A stretch of DNA of 64,000 nucleotides. Source: Natronocella acetinitrilica (lineage in GTDB: Bacteria; Pseudomonadota; Gammaproteobacteria; Nitrococcales; Aquisalimonadaceae). Shown here in pieces: positions 26,103-35,915 of this stretch. The position numbers were made by a program, and so were the translations under genes. How positions within the stretch are numbered: the stretch's first letter is position 1; each line of letters opens with the position of its first letter. The notes beneath the pieces were generated by a model. The model did no database searches. It was not told the DNA's origin and was given only the letters and a program-made list of their open reading frames with translations. Location of the stretch: positions 62,001 to 126,000 of the forward strand of contig NZ_JALJXV010000002.1 of assembly GCF_024170285.1 (NCBI RefSeq). The letters run 5' to 3'.

Positions 26103-28136
26103 TCAGAACTCCATCCTGAAGCCGACATCGACGGTATAGAGGCTGTACCCGCTGCGGCCCTCCACGCTCTCCAGGAACAGGTAGGCCGCGCGGCCGCGGG
26201 CGAACTGCGCGGTGAGCCCGCCGCCGATGTTCATGTAGGTGCGGTCCGGGTCATCGGTGCGCAGCGAGAAGCGGGTATTGGTGGGGTCCTCGATGAAGCG
26301 GGCATTGATGCGGCGGCTGTCGTCGCTGAACTCCCGCTCCAGACCCCAGCGCGTGGAGTACACCATCACACCCCAGGGATAGTTTTCGGCATAGGACAGC
26401 TGCACCGCGACTTCTGCGGTTTTCGACTCGATCGTCTGGCTGTCGATGCGCAACAGGGAACCAGCGCCGGGGTTGTTGGAATTGGTGGCGCGCTCGCGGT
26501 AGCTGTCGATCTCCACACGGACGTAATCCAGACTGGTCTGGAAACCCACGGTCCAGGGGCCGTCGCTCAGGTCGTAGCCCGCATTGAGGCCAACGGCGTA
26601 TTCCATGCCGTCGGGCCGTGCCTTTGCACTCTGGCCATCGGGCCCGCTGAACACGGTCCGTACGGTGTCGTAGCGGTTGCGGCCCACGGTAACGATGCCA
26701 TCGACGTAGAACGACCGGGGCAGGAAGTGCGTGCCGTAGAGCGACAGGCTGTAGCCGTCCACATCGACACCACCGGCGTTGTTGCGCAGATCGGTATCGG
26801 TGCGGGTGTAGCCCAGCGCCACGCCGCCGATGGTCTGTGGCGAGAAGCGGTAGTCGAGCCCGGCGGTGAGCCCGAGCGTGCGGCTGCGGAACCCCTGCTC
26901 GTTGTCGGTTTGCTGGCGATTGCCGAAGGCCGCCGAGCCGTTGACGAAAAAGCCGAAGTTGCTGAAGGCGAGGATATCGTCACTGGCGCCCGCGCCCAGC
27001 GCGTTGGTGAACAGGTTAACCGGCAGGCGTTCGCCATCCAGCGCCACGTTGAAGCCCCGGGCGCTGAAGCCCGTGGCGCCGGCACGCAGCTCGGTGATGC
27101 GTGAGCCCACGTTCTGCAATTGCTGGCGCATGGTCTGCATGGAGGCGCGGCCCTGAGCGGCGACTTCCTCCGGGGCAAGGCCGTCATAGATGGCGCCGGG
27201 GGTACCGGACTCGGCGGCGCGATCACAGGTGGCGATGAGGTCGTTCTGGCGACTGGTGCGCTCTTCCTCGGGAATTTCGCGAAGAGCGCCACAGGCAGCG
27301 TCCAGTGAGCGCGCAACACTACGCTGCCGCGGCGTGAGACCTTCCTGTTCGGAGAGGTTTTGCTGGCCCACCGTAATCGTGACGGGGATCTCGATGCCTT
27401 CGCTGTTTCCGCCATCGAACACGAGAATGCCGCCACTGAAGCTGTCACCATCCTCTGCCTCCGCAGGCACATCAAAGCTAAACGTGGCTACACCACTTGC
27501 CGCCTCGATCGCTGAGGGGGTGACAAAGCCGATGTCAGACTCAAGGAAAATCGGCGGGTTATCGCTGGAGACGGTGAATTCCCGCGTCACGGTCTCGCCG
27601 GCGGACGCGTTGGCGATGTTGATGCTATTTGGGCCTTGCGGTGGTGAATCTGGCTGTTCGAAGAACTCCACGGTCACGGGATCGTTGTTCACGACGATAT
27701 CGAACGTCGGAGATCCGTTGGGGAAGCAGGTCCCTCCGGCCCCGCTGATGTTGACCTCGAAGATGCCGACATCTTCAAATTCGGGGCCGAGCTGGAAGAT
27801 GGCAGTGCCATCATCCATGGTCTCGCCTAGCCCGTAGCTACCAGCCGCCACGCTCAAGTTAACGTCTTCGATCTGAGCAAGCTCGGTGTCTACGGGCACC
27901 GCAACGACACTCGCGGTCAACTGGCAAGCTTCCGCCAACTCGATCTGAGTATTCGCGATGAGTGCAACCGTGGCGCTGTAAGTTGTAGTACCTGACGCTA
28001 TTGACGTTTGAGGGGCCGGCGAGAATCTGAGATCGGCGGACGCATGCCCGACCGCAGGGAGCGCGGTTGCGAGAAGCAGACATCCACCACCAAGCCAACG
28101 ACGAAACGACGGTCGCCTATAGCAACCACGGTGCAT
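26103..28136 (-). CDS. Autotransporter-type outer-membrane protein
   Basis: 677 aa from ATG 28136; a TTG at 28190 could extend it. Signal peptide near the N-terminus (CLLLATALPAVGHA). The passenger (about 35-330) shows beta-sandwich repeats with FEDVGIFEVNISGAGG, VTVEFFEQPDSPP and VTITVGQQNLSEQEGLT. A linker with helical content follows, and a C-terminal beta-barrel (about 400-677) with SFYVDGIVTVGRNRYDT, GLNAGYDL and terminal aromatic residue (VGFRMEF) typical of autotransporters. Type V secretion would expose the passenger on the surface. Function of the passenger unknown. Confidence 0.8.
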   Translation of the reverse strand: MHRGCYRRPSFRRWLGGGCLLLATALPAVGHASADLRFSPAPQTSIASGTTTYSATVALIANTQIELAEACQLTASVVAVPVDTELAQIEDVNLSVAAGSYGLGETMDDGTAIFQLGPEFEDVGIFEVNISGAGGTCFPNGSPTFDIVVNNDPVTVEFFEQPDSPPQGPNSINIANASAGETVTREFTVSSDNPPIFLESDIGFVTPSAIEAASGVATFSFDVPAEAEDGDSFSGGILVFDGGNSEGIEIPVTITVGQQNLSEQEGLTPRQRSVARSLDAACGALREIPEEERTSRQNDLIATCDRAAESGTPGAIYDGLAPEEVAAQGRASMQTMRQQLQNVGSRITELRAGATGFSARGFNVALDGERLPVNLFTNALGAGASDDILAFSNFGFFVNGSAAFGNRQQTDNEQGFRSRTLGLTAGLDYRFSPQTIGGVALGYTRTDTDLRNNAGGVDVDGYSLSLYGTHFLPRSFYVDGIVTVGRNRYDTVRTVFSGPDGQSAKARPDGMEYAVGLNAGYDLSDGPWTVGFQTSLDYVRVEIDSYRERATNSNNPGAGSLLRIDSQTIESKTAEVAVQLSYAENYPWGVMVYSTRWGLEREFSDDSRRINARFIEDPTNTRFSLRTDDPDRTYMNIGGGLTAQFARGRAAYLFLESVEGRSGYSLYTVDVGFRMEF

Positions 28137-28437
28137 TGGTCGGGCAAACGAAAGCCCACGAGCGAACGTAGATCGCAACGGCGAGTCCAAGGCCTTACCC
28201 CCAAATTAATTATTATTTCTGACTGTCCATTGTCGTCCCGCCCGTCGATGCCTGTTTCTGTGCGTCTGGCATCTGACGTCGCCGGGTGGGTCTGACGGTG
28301 TGCCATTGAGGTTAGCCGCAGCCCGTCAGCCCTGCAAGGTTTTGGCGACAGTGTGGTGCGTCGCGCGCGGTGCGCGATCCCACGTTCAATGGCCTCACCC
28401 AGCGCCAACCTCCGATTAACGTCCACCGCGGCCCTTT

Positions 28438-28474
28438 AGTAGGGTGTGTTAGCGCAAAGCGCGTAACGCACTAC
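28438..28474 (+). repeat. REP-like palindromic repeat, copy 3
   Basis: TAGTAGGGTGTGTTAGCGC and the inverse arm GCGCGTAACGCACTAC, a third member of the family seen at 25983 and 26038, upstream of the autotransporter gene. Confidence 0.65.
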
Positions 28475-28502
28475 AACACCATTCACCACAGCCTCCAGAC
28501 CA

Positions 28503-28733
28503 TCAAAACGGCCACCGCCGGCGCGGCGGCTCTTCCCATGCCCACTCCCGCTCCAGGGTTCGGGCGTCCGGGTCGTAGCGGTAGACATTAATGCCACTGC
28601 CGTTGCGCTGCCCGGTGACCAGCACGTTCGCATCTGGTGCCGTGGCAATGCTCGCGTTGCGGGCGTAACTGCTCACTGAAGGGAAGGAATCATCTCCCAG
28701 GACGAAGATGATCTGGAAGAAGGGCGAGCGCAC
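28503..28733 (-). pseudogene. C-terminal remnant of a propeller-like protein
   Basis: 76 codons open to the left with no convincing start, ending with SSYARNASIATAPDANVLVT and YRYDPDARTLEREWAWEEPP. This looks like the last blades of a beta-propeller protein, whose N-terminal part is missing. Flanked by a REP-like copy and by a gap with no gene. I do not recognise the exact family. Confidence 0.4.
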
Positions 28734-28809
28734 CCAAGATCCACATGCTCGCCTCCTCCACGTCCGACACGCCGCTTCGGCGCGGTCGAGCCCTCGTATA
28801 GCTCCTAAC

Positions 28810-28850
28810 TTGCACGACCTATAAGGAGTGTTATCATTATTCGAAATAAT
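28810..28850 (+). promoter_or_regulatory. Promoter and operator candidate upstream of the ABC transporter operon
   Basis: TTGCAC (28810-28815) and TATCAT (28832-28837) with a 16-bp spacer. An inverted repeat ATTATT-CGA-AATAAT (28836-28850) overlaps the -10 end. The 10-mer TTATCATTAT (28831-28840) is the exact complement of a stretch at 170-179. About 120 nt of leader precede the first gene. Confidence 0.4.
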
Positions 28851-28967
28851 TACTATCGATAAATAAGAAAGTAACTCTCAGCGTTCTCCACTCGGGAAGG
28901 TCCGGCAGTCGGAAACCACCTTGGGATGGATCAGCCGAGGGAATCTAAAAACGGAGGAGAGCAGACT

Positions 28968-30254
28968 ATGAGTAAATCTGTGAATCGGTTATTCAATACC
29001 ACCCTTGCTGGTGCCGCCGGCGCAGTGCTGGCTTTCGCGTCGGCGTTCGCCATAGCTGATCAGGAATTTAACGACTGGGGCTGGCCCCAGCCTTATGAGC
29101 AAATCTCGGAGGAATCCATTGATTGGCTGAAGGATCGTGGCTGGTGGCCAATCAGCATGGCTTATCAGGCGCCCTGGTCGGGTGCCAACACCCTTAACGT
29201 CGTCATGGTCCACGGCGGACTTCTAGAAGCGCGCGGCATCGAAGCGAATCTGACCTCTTTTGGCACTGGCCCAGAGATCAACGAGGTCATCGCTAGCGGC
29301 CGCGCCCAGGTAGGCATCGGCGGCAACTTCCCATTCACGTCGTTGGTGGAGCGCGGAGTTCCGATTCAGACCATCGGTGTACTGACGCCGAATTTGCTCC
29401 ACGCCACAATTGTGCCGAACGACTCTGAGATCGAGTCCTTCGAGGACTTCGCCAATCGTGACAGACCGGCGGTGGTCGGCCTGGCCACCGGCTCATCGGC
29501 AGAGTTCTACTTCGTCCAGGCCGCAGCGGTACACGGGGTCGAGATCGGCAAAGACGTCCAGTTGCGCAACATGTCCCTTCCCGAACAGATGACCATGCCG
29601 CGCGGGCTTGACGCAGTGGTGCCTTGGGACGCGGCAGCCACCATCATCTCCGAATTCCATGAGCGTGGACGCGTCGTTGACACTATCTATTCCTACAACT
29701 TCTACCAGGGGAACCAGTACGTCCGTCAGGAACTCATCGACAACGTCCCAGACGTCGTCCAGGCGATTACTGACGCCTTCATCGAGGCCTCGCTGTGGAT
29801 CCGACTGAATCCCGACCAGGCGGTGGATCTGCTGGCGAAGCAGCCGGAACTAGAGACCTGGGATCGGGAGCTTCTGGCACAGCAGACTGCCATGCACAAC
29901 AACCTTTACAAGCCCACGGCTGCCTATCCGTTCGCAGAGTTCTGGTCCAAAGAGAACGAGCGCATCTCGAAGTGGTTATATGAGGGCGGCCGCCTCAACA
30001 GCATGGTTACCGCCGCGGACTACGAAGCGGCCTTTGATGCTTCCTTCATGGAAGAGACCTTCAACAAGTTGGGCTGGAAGGTCCCAGACCAGCCGCCTTT
30101 CCTCCCCGCAGGATGGGATCATGAAATCGGCGATCTGCCCTACCCGGAATATGACTCCTCGGCAACTCTGACTGATCCACAGCCTTGGCCCGAGCCCCAG
30201 GATCTGGTTGCGCCCTGGGAGTTCGATGGCACGCGTTACACGCCAGAGGACTGA
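28968..30254 (+). CDS. ABC transporter substrate-binding protein, nitrate/sulfonate/taurine type
   Basis: 428 aa from ATG 28968 (GGAGGAGA upstream). Signal peptide 1-31 (ends ASAFAIADQ). SsuA/TauA/NrtA-like fold (about 60-350) with GARAQVGIGGNFPFTSLVERG and AVVPWDAAATIISEFHERG. An unusually long C-terminal tail (about 350-428), rich in Pro and Trp, is not usual for this family. It binds the solute in the periplasm for the permease and ATPase that follow. Confidence 0.82.
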   Translation: MSKSVNRLFNTTLAGAAGAVLAFASAFAIADQEFNDWGWPQPYEQISEESIDWLKDRGWWPISMAYQAPWSGANTLNVVMVHGGLLEARGIEANLTSFGTGPEINEVIASGRAQVGIGGNFPFTSLVERGVPIQTIGVLTPNLLHATIVPNDSEIESFEDFANRDRPAVVGLATGSSAEFYFVQAAAVHGVEIGKDVQLRNMSLPEQMTMPRGLDAVVPWDAAATIISEFHERGRVVDTIYSYNFYQGNQYVRQELIDNVPDVVQAITDAFIEASLWIRLNPDQAVDLLAKQPELETWDRELLAQQTAMHNNLYKPTAAYPFAEFWSKENERISKWLYEGGRLNSMVTAADYEAAFDASFMEETFNKLGWKVPDQPPFLPAGWDHEIGDLPYPEYDSSATLTDPQPWPEPQDLVAPWEFDGTRYTPED

Positions 30255-30260
30255 TCAGGC

Positions 30261-31094
30261 ATGGCTCAGAGCATAACGGATGCGACCCGCAATGCCCCCC
30301 GGAGCAACCCTCTGCTCCGGGGGGTCATCAATACCCTGCTCTTCCTACGCCGCCTTACCCTGCTTATCACGCTCATATTGGTTTGGGAAGTGGTAGCCGG
30401 ACACTTGTTGACCGGCCATACCGCCTTGCTAATGCCAGCACCGAGTGAGATCGTGACCGCCGCCTGGAATCTCATCTCATCTGGCCGGTTGCTCGATCAC
30501 TCCCTCGCTAGCCTGAAACGGGTTGGTGTGGCGCTGCTCTATGCGAGTATCGCCATCCCCATCGGCATAGCTGTGGGCTGGTCACGCATTATTTACGAAC
30601 AGATGAATCCGCTGATCGAGATCCTGCGGCCCATCCCGCCGCTGGCGTGGATCCCGCTCAGTATTCTCTGGTTCGGCATTGGCGATGGGCAAAACCAATT
30701 CATCATTTTCCTCGGTATATTTTTCCCCCTGCTGCTCAACACCATCGCAGGCGTCGCTAGTATCGAGACCAACCTGATTCGCGCAGCGCGGTGCCTCGGT
30801 GCAAGCGAAGCGAAGGTGCTGCTGCGAGTGGTCCTGAACGCCGCCCTTCCGCACATCGTAACGGGCATGCGCGTCGGCATCGGAGTCGGCTGGATGGCCT
30901 TGGTCGCAGCCGAAATCGTCGGTGCCACTTCCGGGCTCGGCTTCCTGATCAATGACGCTCGTACCCTGTTGCGCACGGACATCATTGCAGTAGGCATGCT
31001 GACGATCGGGATCATCGGTCTGCTGATCGACCTGGTAGTGCGAACACTGAGCGATATATTCCTGCCCTGGGTTCAGCAACGCGCCGATGACTAA
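30261..31094 (+). CDS. ABC transporter permease, SsuC/TauC type
   Basis: 277 aa, about six helices, with the permease signature GASEAKVLLRVVLNAALPHIVTGMRVGIGVGWMALVAAEI around 180-220. Starts 6 nt after the binding-protein gene. Carries the substrate of that protein across the inner membrane. Confidence 0.88.
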   Translation: MAQSITDATRNAPRSNPLLRGVINTLLFLRRLTLLITLILVWEVVAGHLLTGHTALLMPAPSEIVTAAWNLISSGRLLDHSLASLKRVGVALLYASIAIPIGIAVGWSRIIYEQMNPLIEILRPIPPLAWIPLSILWFGIGDGQNQFIIFLGIFFPLLLNTIAGVASIETNLIRAARCLGASEAKVLLRVVLNAALPHIVTGMRVGIGVGWMALVAAEIVGATSGLGFLINDARTLLRTDIIAVGMLTIGIIGLLIDLVVRTLSDIFLPWVQQRADD

Positions 31095-31112
31095 CTCAAG
31101 GAACATGCGCAC

Positions 31113-31880
31113 ATGACCACACTGACACTGTCCAATATTTCCAAGCTCTATCCAGCACGCGCCGGCGCCGACCCGCTGCTTGCCGTGGACGACGTGTCGT
31201 TCCGGGTCACCCAGGACGAGTTCTGCTCGATCCTGGGGAGCAGCGGCTGCGGCAAGACCACACTGCTCAAGATGATTGCCGGCTTCGAGAAACCAACTCA
31301 GGGCGAGATCCACGTAGGCGATTCAAGGGTCCGTGGGCCAGACTGGCGACGGACGGTCGTCTTCCAGGACTACGCACTCTTCCCCTGGATGACCGCCGAA
31401 CGGAACATCGGCTTCGGCCTGGAAATGAAGGGGGTTCCGAAGCGTGAACGCGATCACATCATAAAGGAGCATATTGAATTGGTCGGCCTCCAAGGCTTCG
31501 AGAATGTCTACCCGCACCAGCTCTCCGGCGGCATGAAACAGCGTGTCGCCGTCGCCCGCGGCCTGGCGGTGGACCCGGACGTGCTACTTATGGACGAACC
31601 CTTCGCCGCTCTGGACGCCCAGAATCGGGAACTGATGCAGAACGAAATGCTGCGCATCTGGGAGTCGGAGCGCAAGATGGTCGTTCTGGTCACCCACAGC
31701 ATCGACGAGGCGATCCGCCTCTCGGACAGAATCATCGTCATGACCAAGGGCCCAGGGCGCATTCAGGAAGAGATCAAGGTCAATGCGCCTAGACCGCGCC
31801 TTGAGGATGACCCGGAGGTGATGGCCCTGAAACGGCGAATTCGCGGACTCCTCGAGGGTAACGTTACCGAGGCCGCCTGA
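31113..31880 (+). CDS. ABC transporter ATP-binding protein, SsuB/TauB type
   Basis: 255 aa. Walker A GSSGCGKTTLLK, Q-loop FQDYALFPW, signature LSGGMKQRVAVARGLA, Walker B VLLMDEPFAALD and H-loop VLVTHSIDEA are all intact. Energises the transporter encoded just upstream. The gene follows the permease by 18 nt. Confidence 0.92.
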   Translation: MTTLTLSNISKLYPARAGADPLLAVDDVSFRVTQDEFCSILGSSGCGKTTLLKMIAGFEKPTQGEIHVGDSRVRGPDWRRTVVFQDYALFPWMTAERNIGFGLEMKGVPKRERDHIIKEHIELVGLQGFENVYPHQLSGGMKQRVAVARGLAVDPDVLLMDEPFAALDAQNRELMQNEMLRIWESERKMVVLVTHSIDEAIRLSDRIIVMTKGPGRIQEEIKVNAPRPRLEDDPEVMALKRRIRGLLEGNVTEAA

Positions 31881-31931
31881 TCGCCTCGGTGAGAGCATCG
31901 CCCCGAAATCTGACTGGAGAGAGAACTAGCC

Positions 31932-32711
31932 ATGCGACTGGACGGATGTGTCGCCCTAATCACGGGCGCGGGCCGCGGCATCGGCCGAACGATTGCCGAA
32001 CGATTTGCCGCGGAGGGCGCCCGAGTCGCCTTGGCTGATCTCAACGAGCAGGATCTGGAGACAGCCGCACACGCAATCGAAGACGCAGGCGGCGAAGCAA
32101 TGACTATGGTGATGAACGTCACCGACGAAATTTCGGTCGCCACCGGCGTCGACTCGGTGATCGAGCGTTGGGAGCGGCTCGACGTGGCGATTCCGAATGC
32201 GGGTATACAACACCTGGCCCCTATCCACGAGGTGGAGTTGTCCGATTGGCACCGGGTGCTCTCAGTGCATCTGGATGGCGCATTCCTTGTCACCCGCGCC
32301 TCGCTTCGCCACATGTACCAACAGGGCAGGGGCAGCCTAATATACATGGGCTCGGTCCACTCCAAGGAGGCATCTGTCCAGAAAGGACCTTATGTGGTTG
32401 CAAAACATGGCGTCCTTGGCCTTTGCCGCACAGTTGCCAAGGAGGGAGCCGCCCATGGCGTTCGTGCTAATACCATCTGCCCCGGCTTCGTGCGGACCGA
32501 GTTGCTCGAACGTCAGCTACCTGATCTGGCGCGTACCCACGGGATTACCGAAGAGGAAGTGATCCAGAACATCTTCCTGAGCCACACCGTGAATGGTGAA
32601 TTCGTCACTCAGGAAGATCTGGCGGAGATGGCGGTAGCCTTGGCCGCTTTCCCAACCAACGCCCTTACCGGTCAATCCATCATTGTCAGCCACGGCTGGC
32701 ACATGGCGTAA
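31932..32711 (+). CDS. SDR-family oxidoreductase, 3-hydroxybutyrate dehydrogenase-like
   Basis: 259 aa. TGAGRGIGRTI cofactor loop near the N-terminus, NAGIQHLAPI, catalytic YVVAK, and C-terminal TGQSIIVSHGWHMA. The sequence is most like 3-hydroxybutyrate dehydrogenases but the C-terminus HGWHMA in place of DGGW is a variation. Follows the ABC transporter by 51 nt in the same orientation, so it may oxidise an imported hydroxy compound. Confidence 0.85.
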   Translation: MRLDGCVALITGAGRGIGRTIAERFAAEGARVALADLNEQDLETAAHAIEDAGGEAMTMVMNVTDEISVATGVDSVIERWERLDVAIPNAGIQHLAPIHEVELSDWHRVLSVHLDGAFLVTRASLRHMYQQGRGSLIYMGSVHSKEASVQKGPYVVAKHGVLGLCRTVAKEGAAHGVRANTICPGFVRTELLERQLPDLARTHGITEEEVIQNIFLSHTVNGEFVTQEDLAEMAVALAAFPTNALTGQSIIVSHGWHMA

Positions 32712-33458
32712 GACAAGTATGCCGCCATGTTTTCCTAGGTTGAATACGGAACGCCTGTCTTGCCGGATGCGCGCTTCGCAGAAGCGAAATAGGAAACTCC
32801 CAGCTGGCACTTTGCCATGACTAATCTCGGCCAAGCCCGGCACTACCAAATAATGTCGCAATTGACCCTTTCGCTATCTGCTCAACGGTTGGGCACAACT
32901 TCACTTCGCCCGCGCTAGACTGTCGACTTGCATTGTTTCGAGATGAGGTAAGGTCATTGAACTGAGGAATAGTTCTCACCGAAAACAAAGATGGCTAGAC
33001 ATGTTTGAAAGGCTGGGCACTGTACGCTTAGAGTCTTATTAGGCTCGAAGTTCGACGGTAATCCTCGCAGTAATCGGTTATCCGTGACTTATCGTTTTCG
33101 ATGGGTGTCGTCATGGAGCCCATAAGCAATCCTAACATCGCCAGCCAGTGCACGCGGTCGCCGAGATTAGCTACCCCCCTAATTGCGCAGGCCCACGGTT
33201 ACGTTGCCCCGCTTGAGGCGCAATCTCCGGGCATTTACGCATGCTCCGTATTTCTAGATTGTGGTAACGATGTCAAAAGGCTTGGGATTGGCGTAAAGCT
33301 CGAATGTGCTAGTCACTCCTGGCCAATAACATTGTGTGGGACGTTCGGCTGAATACTCTCTTCCGTGGGCTAACTGTGATGTCTCACCGGGTTTTCCATG
33401 GGGCCTCTCCGAGGGATGCTGAGTTTGAGGACCTAGCAACCCAGAGGAGAATGACCCC
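32712..33458. other. Gene-poor interval
   Basis: About 750 bp with visibly lower GC and no open reading frame with convincing start, codon use or family similarity. Probably degraded DNA next to the IS remnant. Confidence 0.5.
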
Positions 33459-34040
33459 GTGGACGTCCATCAGAATGCCGTGGTTACGCCCAAGGGTCGA
33501 GAGACCATGGTGTATCGAGTCCTTACCCTCGATTGGAGCTATCGGCGGTAGCGCAAGCCCATGGCGTCGATCCGAAGACCGTCAGGCGCTGGGTGAAACG
33601 CTATGAGAGCGAGGGCTTTCCAGGGCTTTGCGCTCGCTCCTCACGGCCCCGCCGTCAGCCTCAGCGTACCTCTGATGCTGTGGAGGCCACTGCCATCGAG
33701 TGGCGCCATCGGCGTTGGACAATGACTCACATCGCCGAGCGCGTCGGCGTCTCACGCGCCCCGGTCTCACGGATTCTGCGGCGTCATGGGCTGAACCGGA
33801 TGTCGATGCTGGAGAGACCAGAGCCCCTGCGGCGCTAGGAGGCTGAACGCTTTATCCAGACCGCGCTGCACGAGTGGGCGTATGCGCACTGCTACAGCAG
33901 TTCCAATGAACGCTCTGAGCACTTACGGCGCTGCCTACATGACTACAACTGGCATCGTCGTCACGGTAGTCTCAAAGGTAAGACACCCATCAGCACCCTC
34001 GGACTAACCGGGGACAACCTCCTGAGACGCCACAAAGGCT
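33459..34040 (+). mobile_element. IS481-family transposase remnant
   Basis: N-terminus from GTG 33459 reads VDVHQNAVVTPKGRETMVYR, then the frame breaks near 33530 and resumes as the helix-turn-helix part (AQAHGVDPKTVRRWVKRYES to RHGLNRMSMLERPEPLRR). After an in-frame TAG at 33836-33838 it continues EAERFIQTALHEWAYAHCY and ends with KTPISTLGLTGDNLLRRHK. The roughly 190-residue DDE catalytic core is missing. So it has a frameshift, a stop and an internal deletion. No clear terminal inverted repeats found. Confidence 0.85.
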
Positions 34041-34157
34041 TCCCTCCAACAGAAACTCCTCTGTTTGAAGTTCCTGTAGGGACTTCGCTCCGTCATCAGC
34101 GCTCAATGATGGTAGAGAAAACCCCACCAAGATGAGAATGGTCATCAGGGTTTTCAC
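33990..34157 (-). pseudogene. 5' fragment of a secreted-protein gene truncated at the IS edge
   Basis: GTG 34157 with GGAG upstream opens VKTLMTILILVGFSLPSLSA, a clean signal peptide, then DDGAKSLQEL. Beyond about 34075 the reading frame runs into the IS481 remnant and stops at 33990. It looks like the 5' end of a secreted-protein gene cut off by the insertion. Confidence 0.45.
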
Positions 34158-34214
34158 ATATAGCTCCTGAGGTACACAACAGTGAGTGGATCGCCGGCAC
34201 GATGATTGAATCAT

Positions 34215-34615
34215 CTTGCCGGCCTCATAGCAGCGGACCAGCTACGCGGCGGACGAGACAAGTAATCATCTTCTCAGCAGGTTATCGCGAACACAGGATG
34301 AGATACCAACCGGTCATTTGACGTCCATCTTTGACACCCGCTCAAAGCCGGACGTACGCGGATGCCAAGGGAATCTCTGCAACGGGTCGGTCGCGCCTGT
34401 CCGACTGCCTCCATTGCTTGGCCAACTACTGACAATCCCCACGTAGGTCGGCCGGTGTTCGGTCAGTTTGAGGACATCGTCGAGTCCTGGCTCAGTAAAC
34501 CAGCTCGTCATCGGCGCACATGAATGCGTATTGGCTCCAATGAAGTGTGTCATCAAGTGTCGTATCAGATGCGCTAACGTGGCAGCTTACGTTGAGTTGG
34601 AGATAGGAGAGTCCA
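34215..34615. other. Interval with no supported gene
   Basis: 400 bp of lower-GC sequence. Short open frames here have no ribosome sites or family-like features. I see nothing else in it. Confidence 0.4.
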
Positions 34616-34903
34616 TTGGAAGGGCAAAGAACAGTGAGCGATATCGAGACTGAATGGACGGTATTGGCGGGTAAGGCGCTGCATGCGTCGGGTTTTTGGC
34701 TCGAATTCCACGGTAACCCGCGGAGCAATCAGTTCTCCGTTACTCACCATGTCGCGGGGGCGGCCCTGAAGCCTCTGGAGGTGGTTCGGTTGATCCGCTT
34801 GGGCACCGAACTCTACCGTGAACACACGGCGCCGTTGCAGGACAAAGAGTCCACAAGGTCGACTGAAGGTACGCCTACTCGCCAACATCAACTAAGTCCA
34901 TAA
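34616..34903 (+). CDS. Small hypothetical protein
   Basis: 95 aa from a TTG start with AGGAGA a few nt upstream. It contains TEWTVLAGKALHASGFWLEF and VAGAALKPLEVVRLIRLGTEL, with coding-like composition, but no family is recognised. Downstream of a decayed IS481 element; it might be a fragment of a larger gene. Confidence 0.35.
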   Translation: MEGQRTVSDIETEWTVLAGKALHASGFWLEFHGNPRSNQFSVTHHVAGAALKPLEVVRLIRLGTELYREHTAPLQDKESTRSTEGTPTRQHQLSP

Positions 34904-35012
34904 GCACAGAGGAGTTATTCACTTCGCTAGTGTGGCGCGGCTGATGCAGTTAGGTGCTATTTCGCCCCGTCCGCCGCTTTCCTGAACTCCCCGCAGGCGA
35001 TCTCTAGACAGA

Positions 35013-35795
35013 TTAGTCCGGCTCCGGCGTCAGCAGACCATAGTCGGCCAACCTCGCCGCAGCCTCCGGCTGCTGCAGAAACTCGGCGAAGGCCGTCGCC
35101 ATCGCGCTGTCAGCGTTGATAACCAGCACCCGGTACTCCAGCGGCTCGTGGCTTTCCGGGGCGATGAGTAGGGCGATGCCCCGCCGCCGCTCCTGGTGAC
35201 GCAGGGCGAGATGGGCCGGCACCAGGCCGGCCCGTGCGGTACCACCGGTGACGTAGCGCATGGCCTGGGCGGCGTCATCTGCGACAACGAGATGGGGCTG
35301 GATGGCGGCCCATACGCCAGCCTCCAGCAATGCCTCACGGGCCGCACGCCCATGGGGTGCATGATCGGGGTCCGCGATCACGAAACGGCCCAGACGGCCC
35401 GCATCCATGGCCTGGGCCAGCGCCGACAGGCCGTCATTGGCCCGGAGCGCTGCACCTGCCGGAACAAAATAGGCCAGCTCGCCCAGGGCGATCACGTTAC
35501 CGATGTCCGCGGCCAGGCCCTGGTCGGTCAGCCACTGGGCATGCTCGGCATCCGCAGCGATGTAGACATCCGCCGGCATGCCGGCGGCAATCCGGCGTGC
35601 GAGCTTGCCGGAGGCGCCGAATTCAATCCGGACACGCGCATTGCCGTTGTCGCGCTGAAAGTGCGCCACCAGATCATGCAGCACCGGGTCCAGCCCCCCC
35701 GCCGCCATGACGCGCATGGCCTGTTGGGCGTGGGCCGGTAGCGCCAGCCCGGCGGCGATGATGAGCGTGACAAAAATCCGGTAACACTGTCGCAC
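35013..35795 (-). CDS. ModA-like periplasmic molybdate-type substrate-binding protein (orphan)
   Basis: 260 aa. Signal peptide 1-24 (LIIAAGLALPAHAQ). Type II binding-protein fold of the ModA family: ASGKLARRIAAGMPADVYIAADAEH, NVIALGELAYFVPAG, and a C-terminal region with LVINADSAMATAFAEFLQQPEA. No modB or modC is present. It is divergent from the cupredoxin/GGDEF-EAL cluster, so it may act as a sensor partner or as a metal-oxyanion binding protein; ligand not determinable. Confidence 0.8.
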   Translation of the reverse strand: MRQCYRIFVTLIIAAGLALPAHAQQAMRVMAAGGLDPVLHDLVAHFQRDNGNARVRIEFGASGKLARRIAAGMPADVYIAADAEHAQWLTDQGLAADIGNVIALGELAYFVPAGAALRANDGLSALAQAMDAGRLGRFVIADPDHAPHGRAAREALLEAGVWAAIQPHLVVADDAAQAMRYVTGGTARAGLVPAHLALRHQERRRGIALLIAPESHEPLEYRVLVINADSAMATAFAEFLQQPEAAARLADYGLLTPEPD

Positions 35796-35915
35796 GCTAT
35801 TGCCCCCTGAAGTCGCCCTGCGAGCGTGATGCCGGCCATCAACTGTGAGCCGTTAGACGGTTCGCCGCCCCGCTGCGTGTTACTTTTTGCAAATAACCGC
35901 ACTACGAGGGCCGTG

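Noticed and set aside
34314-34556. Minus-strand 80-codon frame in the low-GC interval
   Set aside because: No ribosome site, no recognisable sequence and no conserved neighbours.
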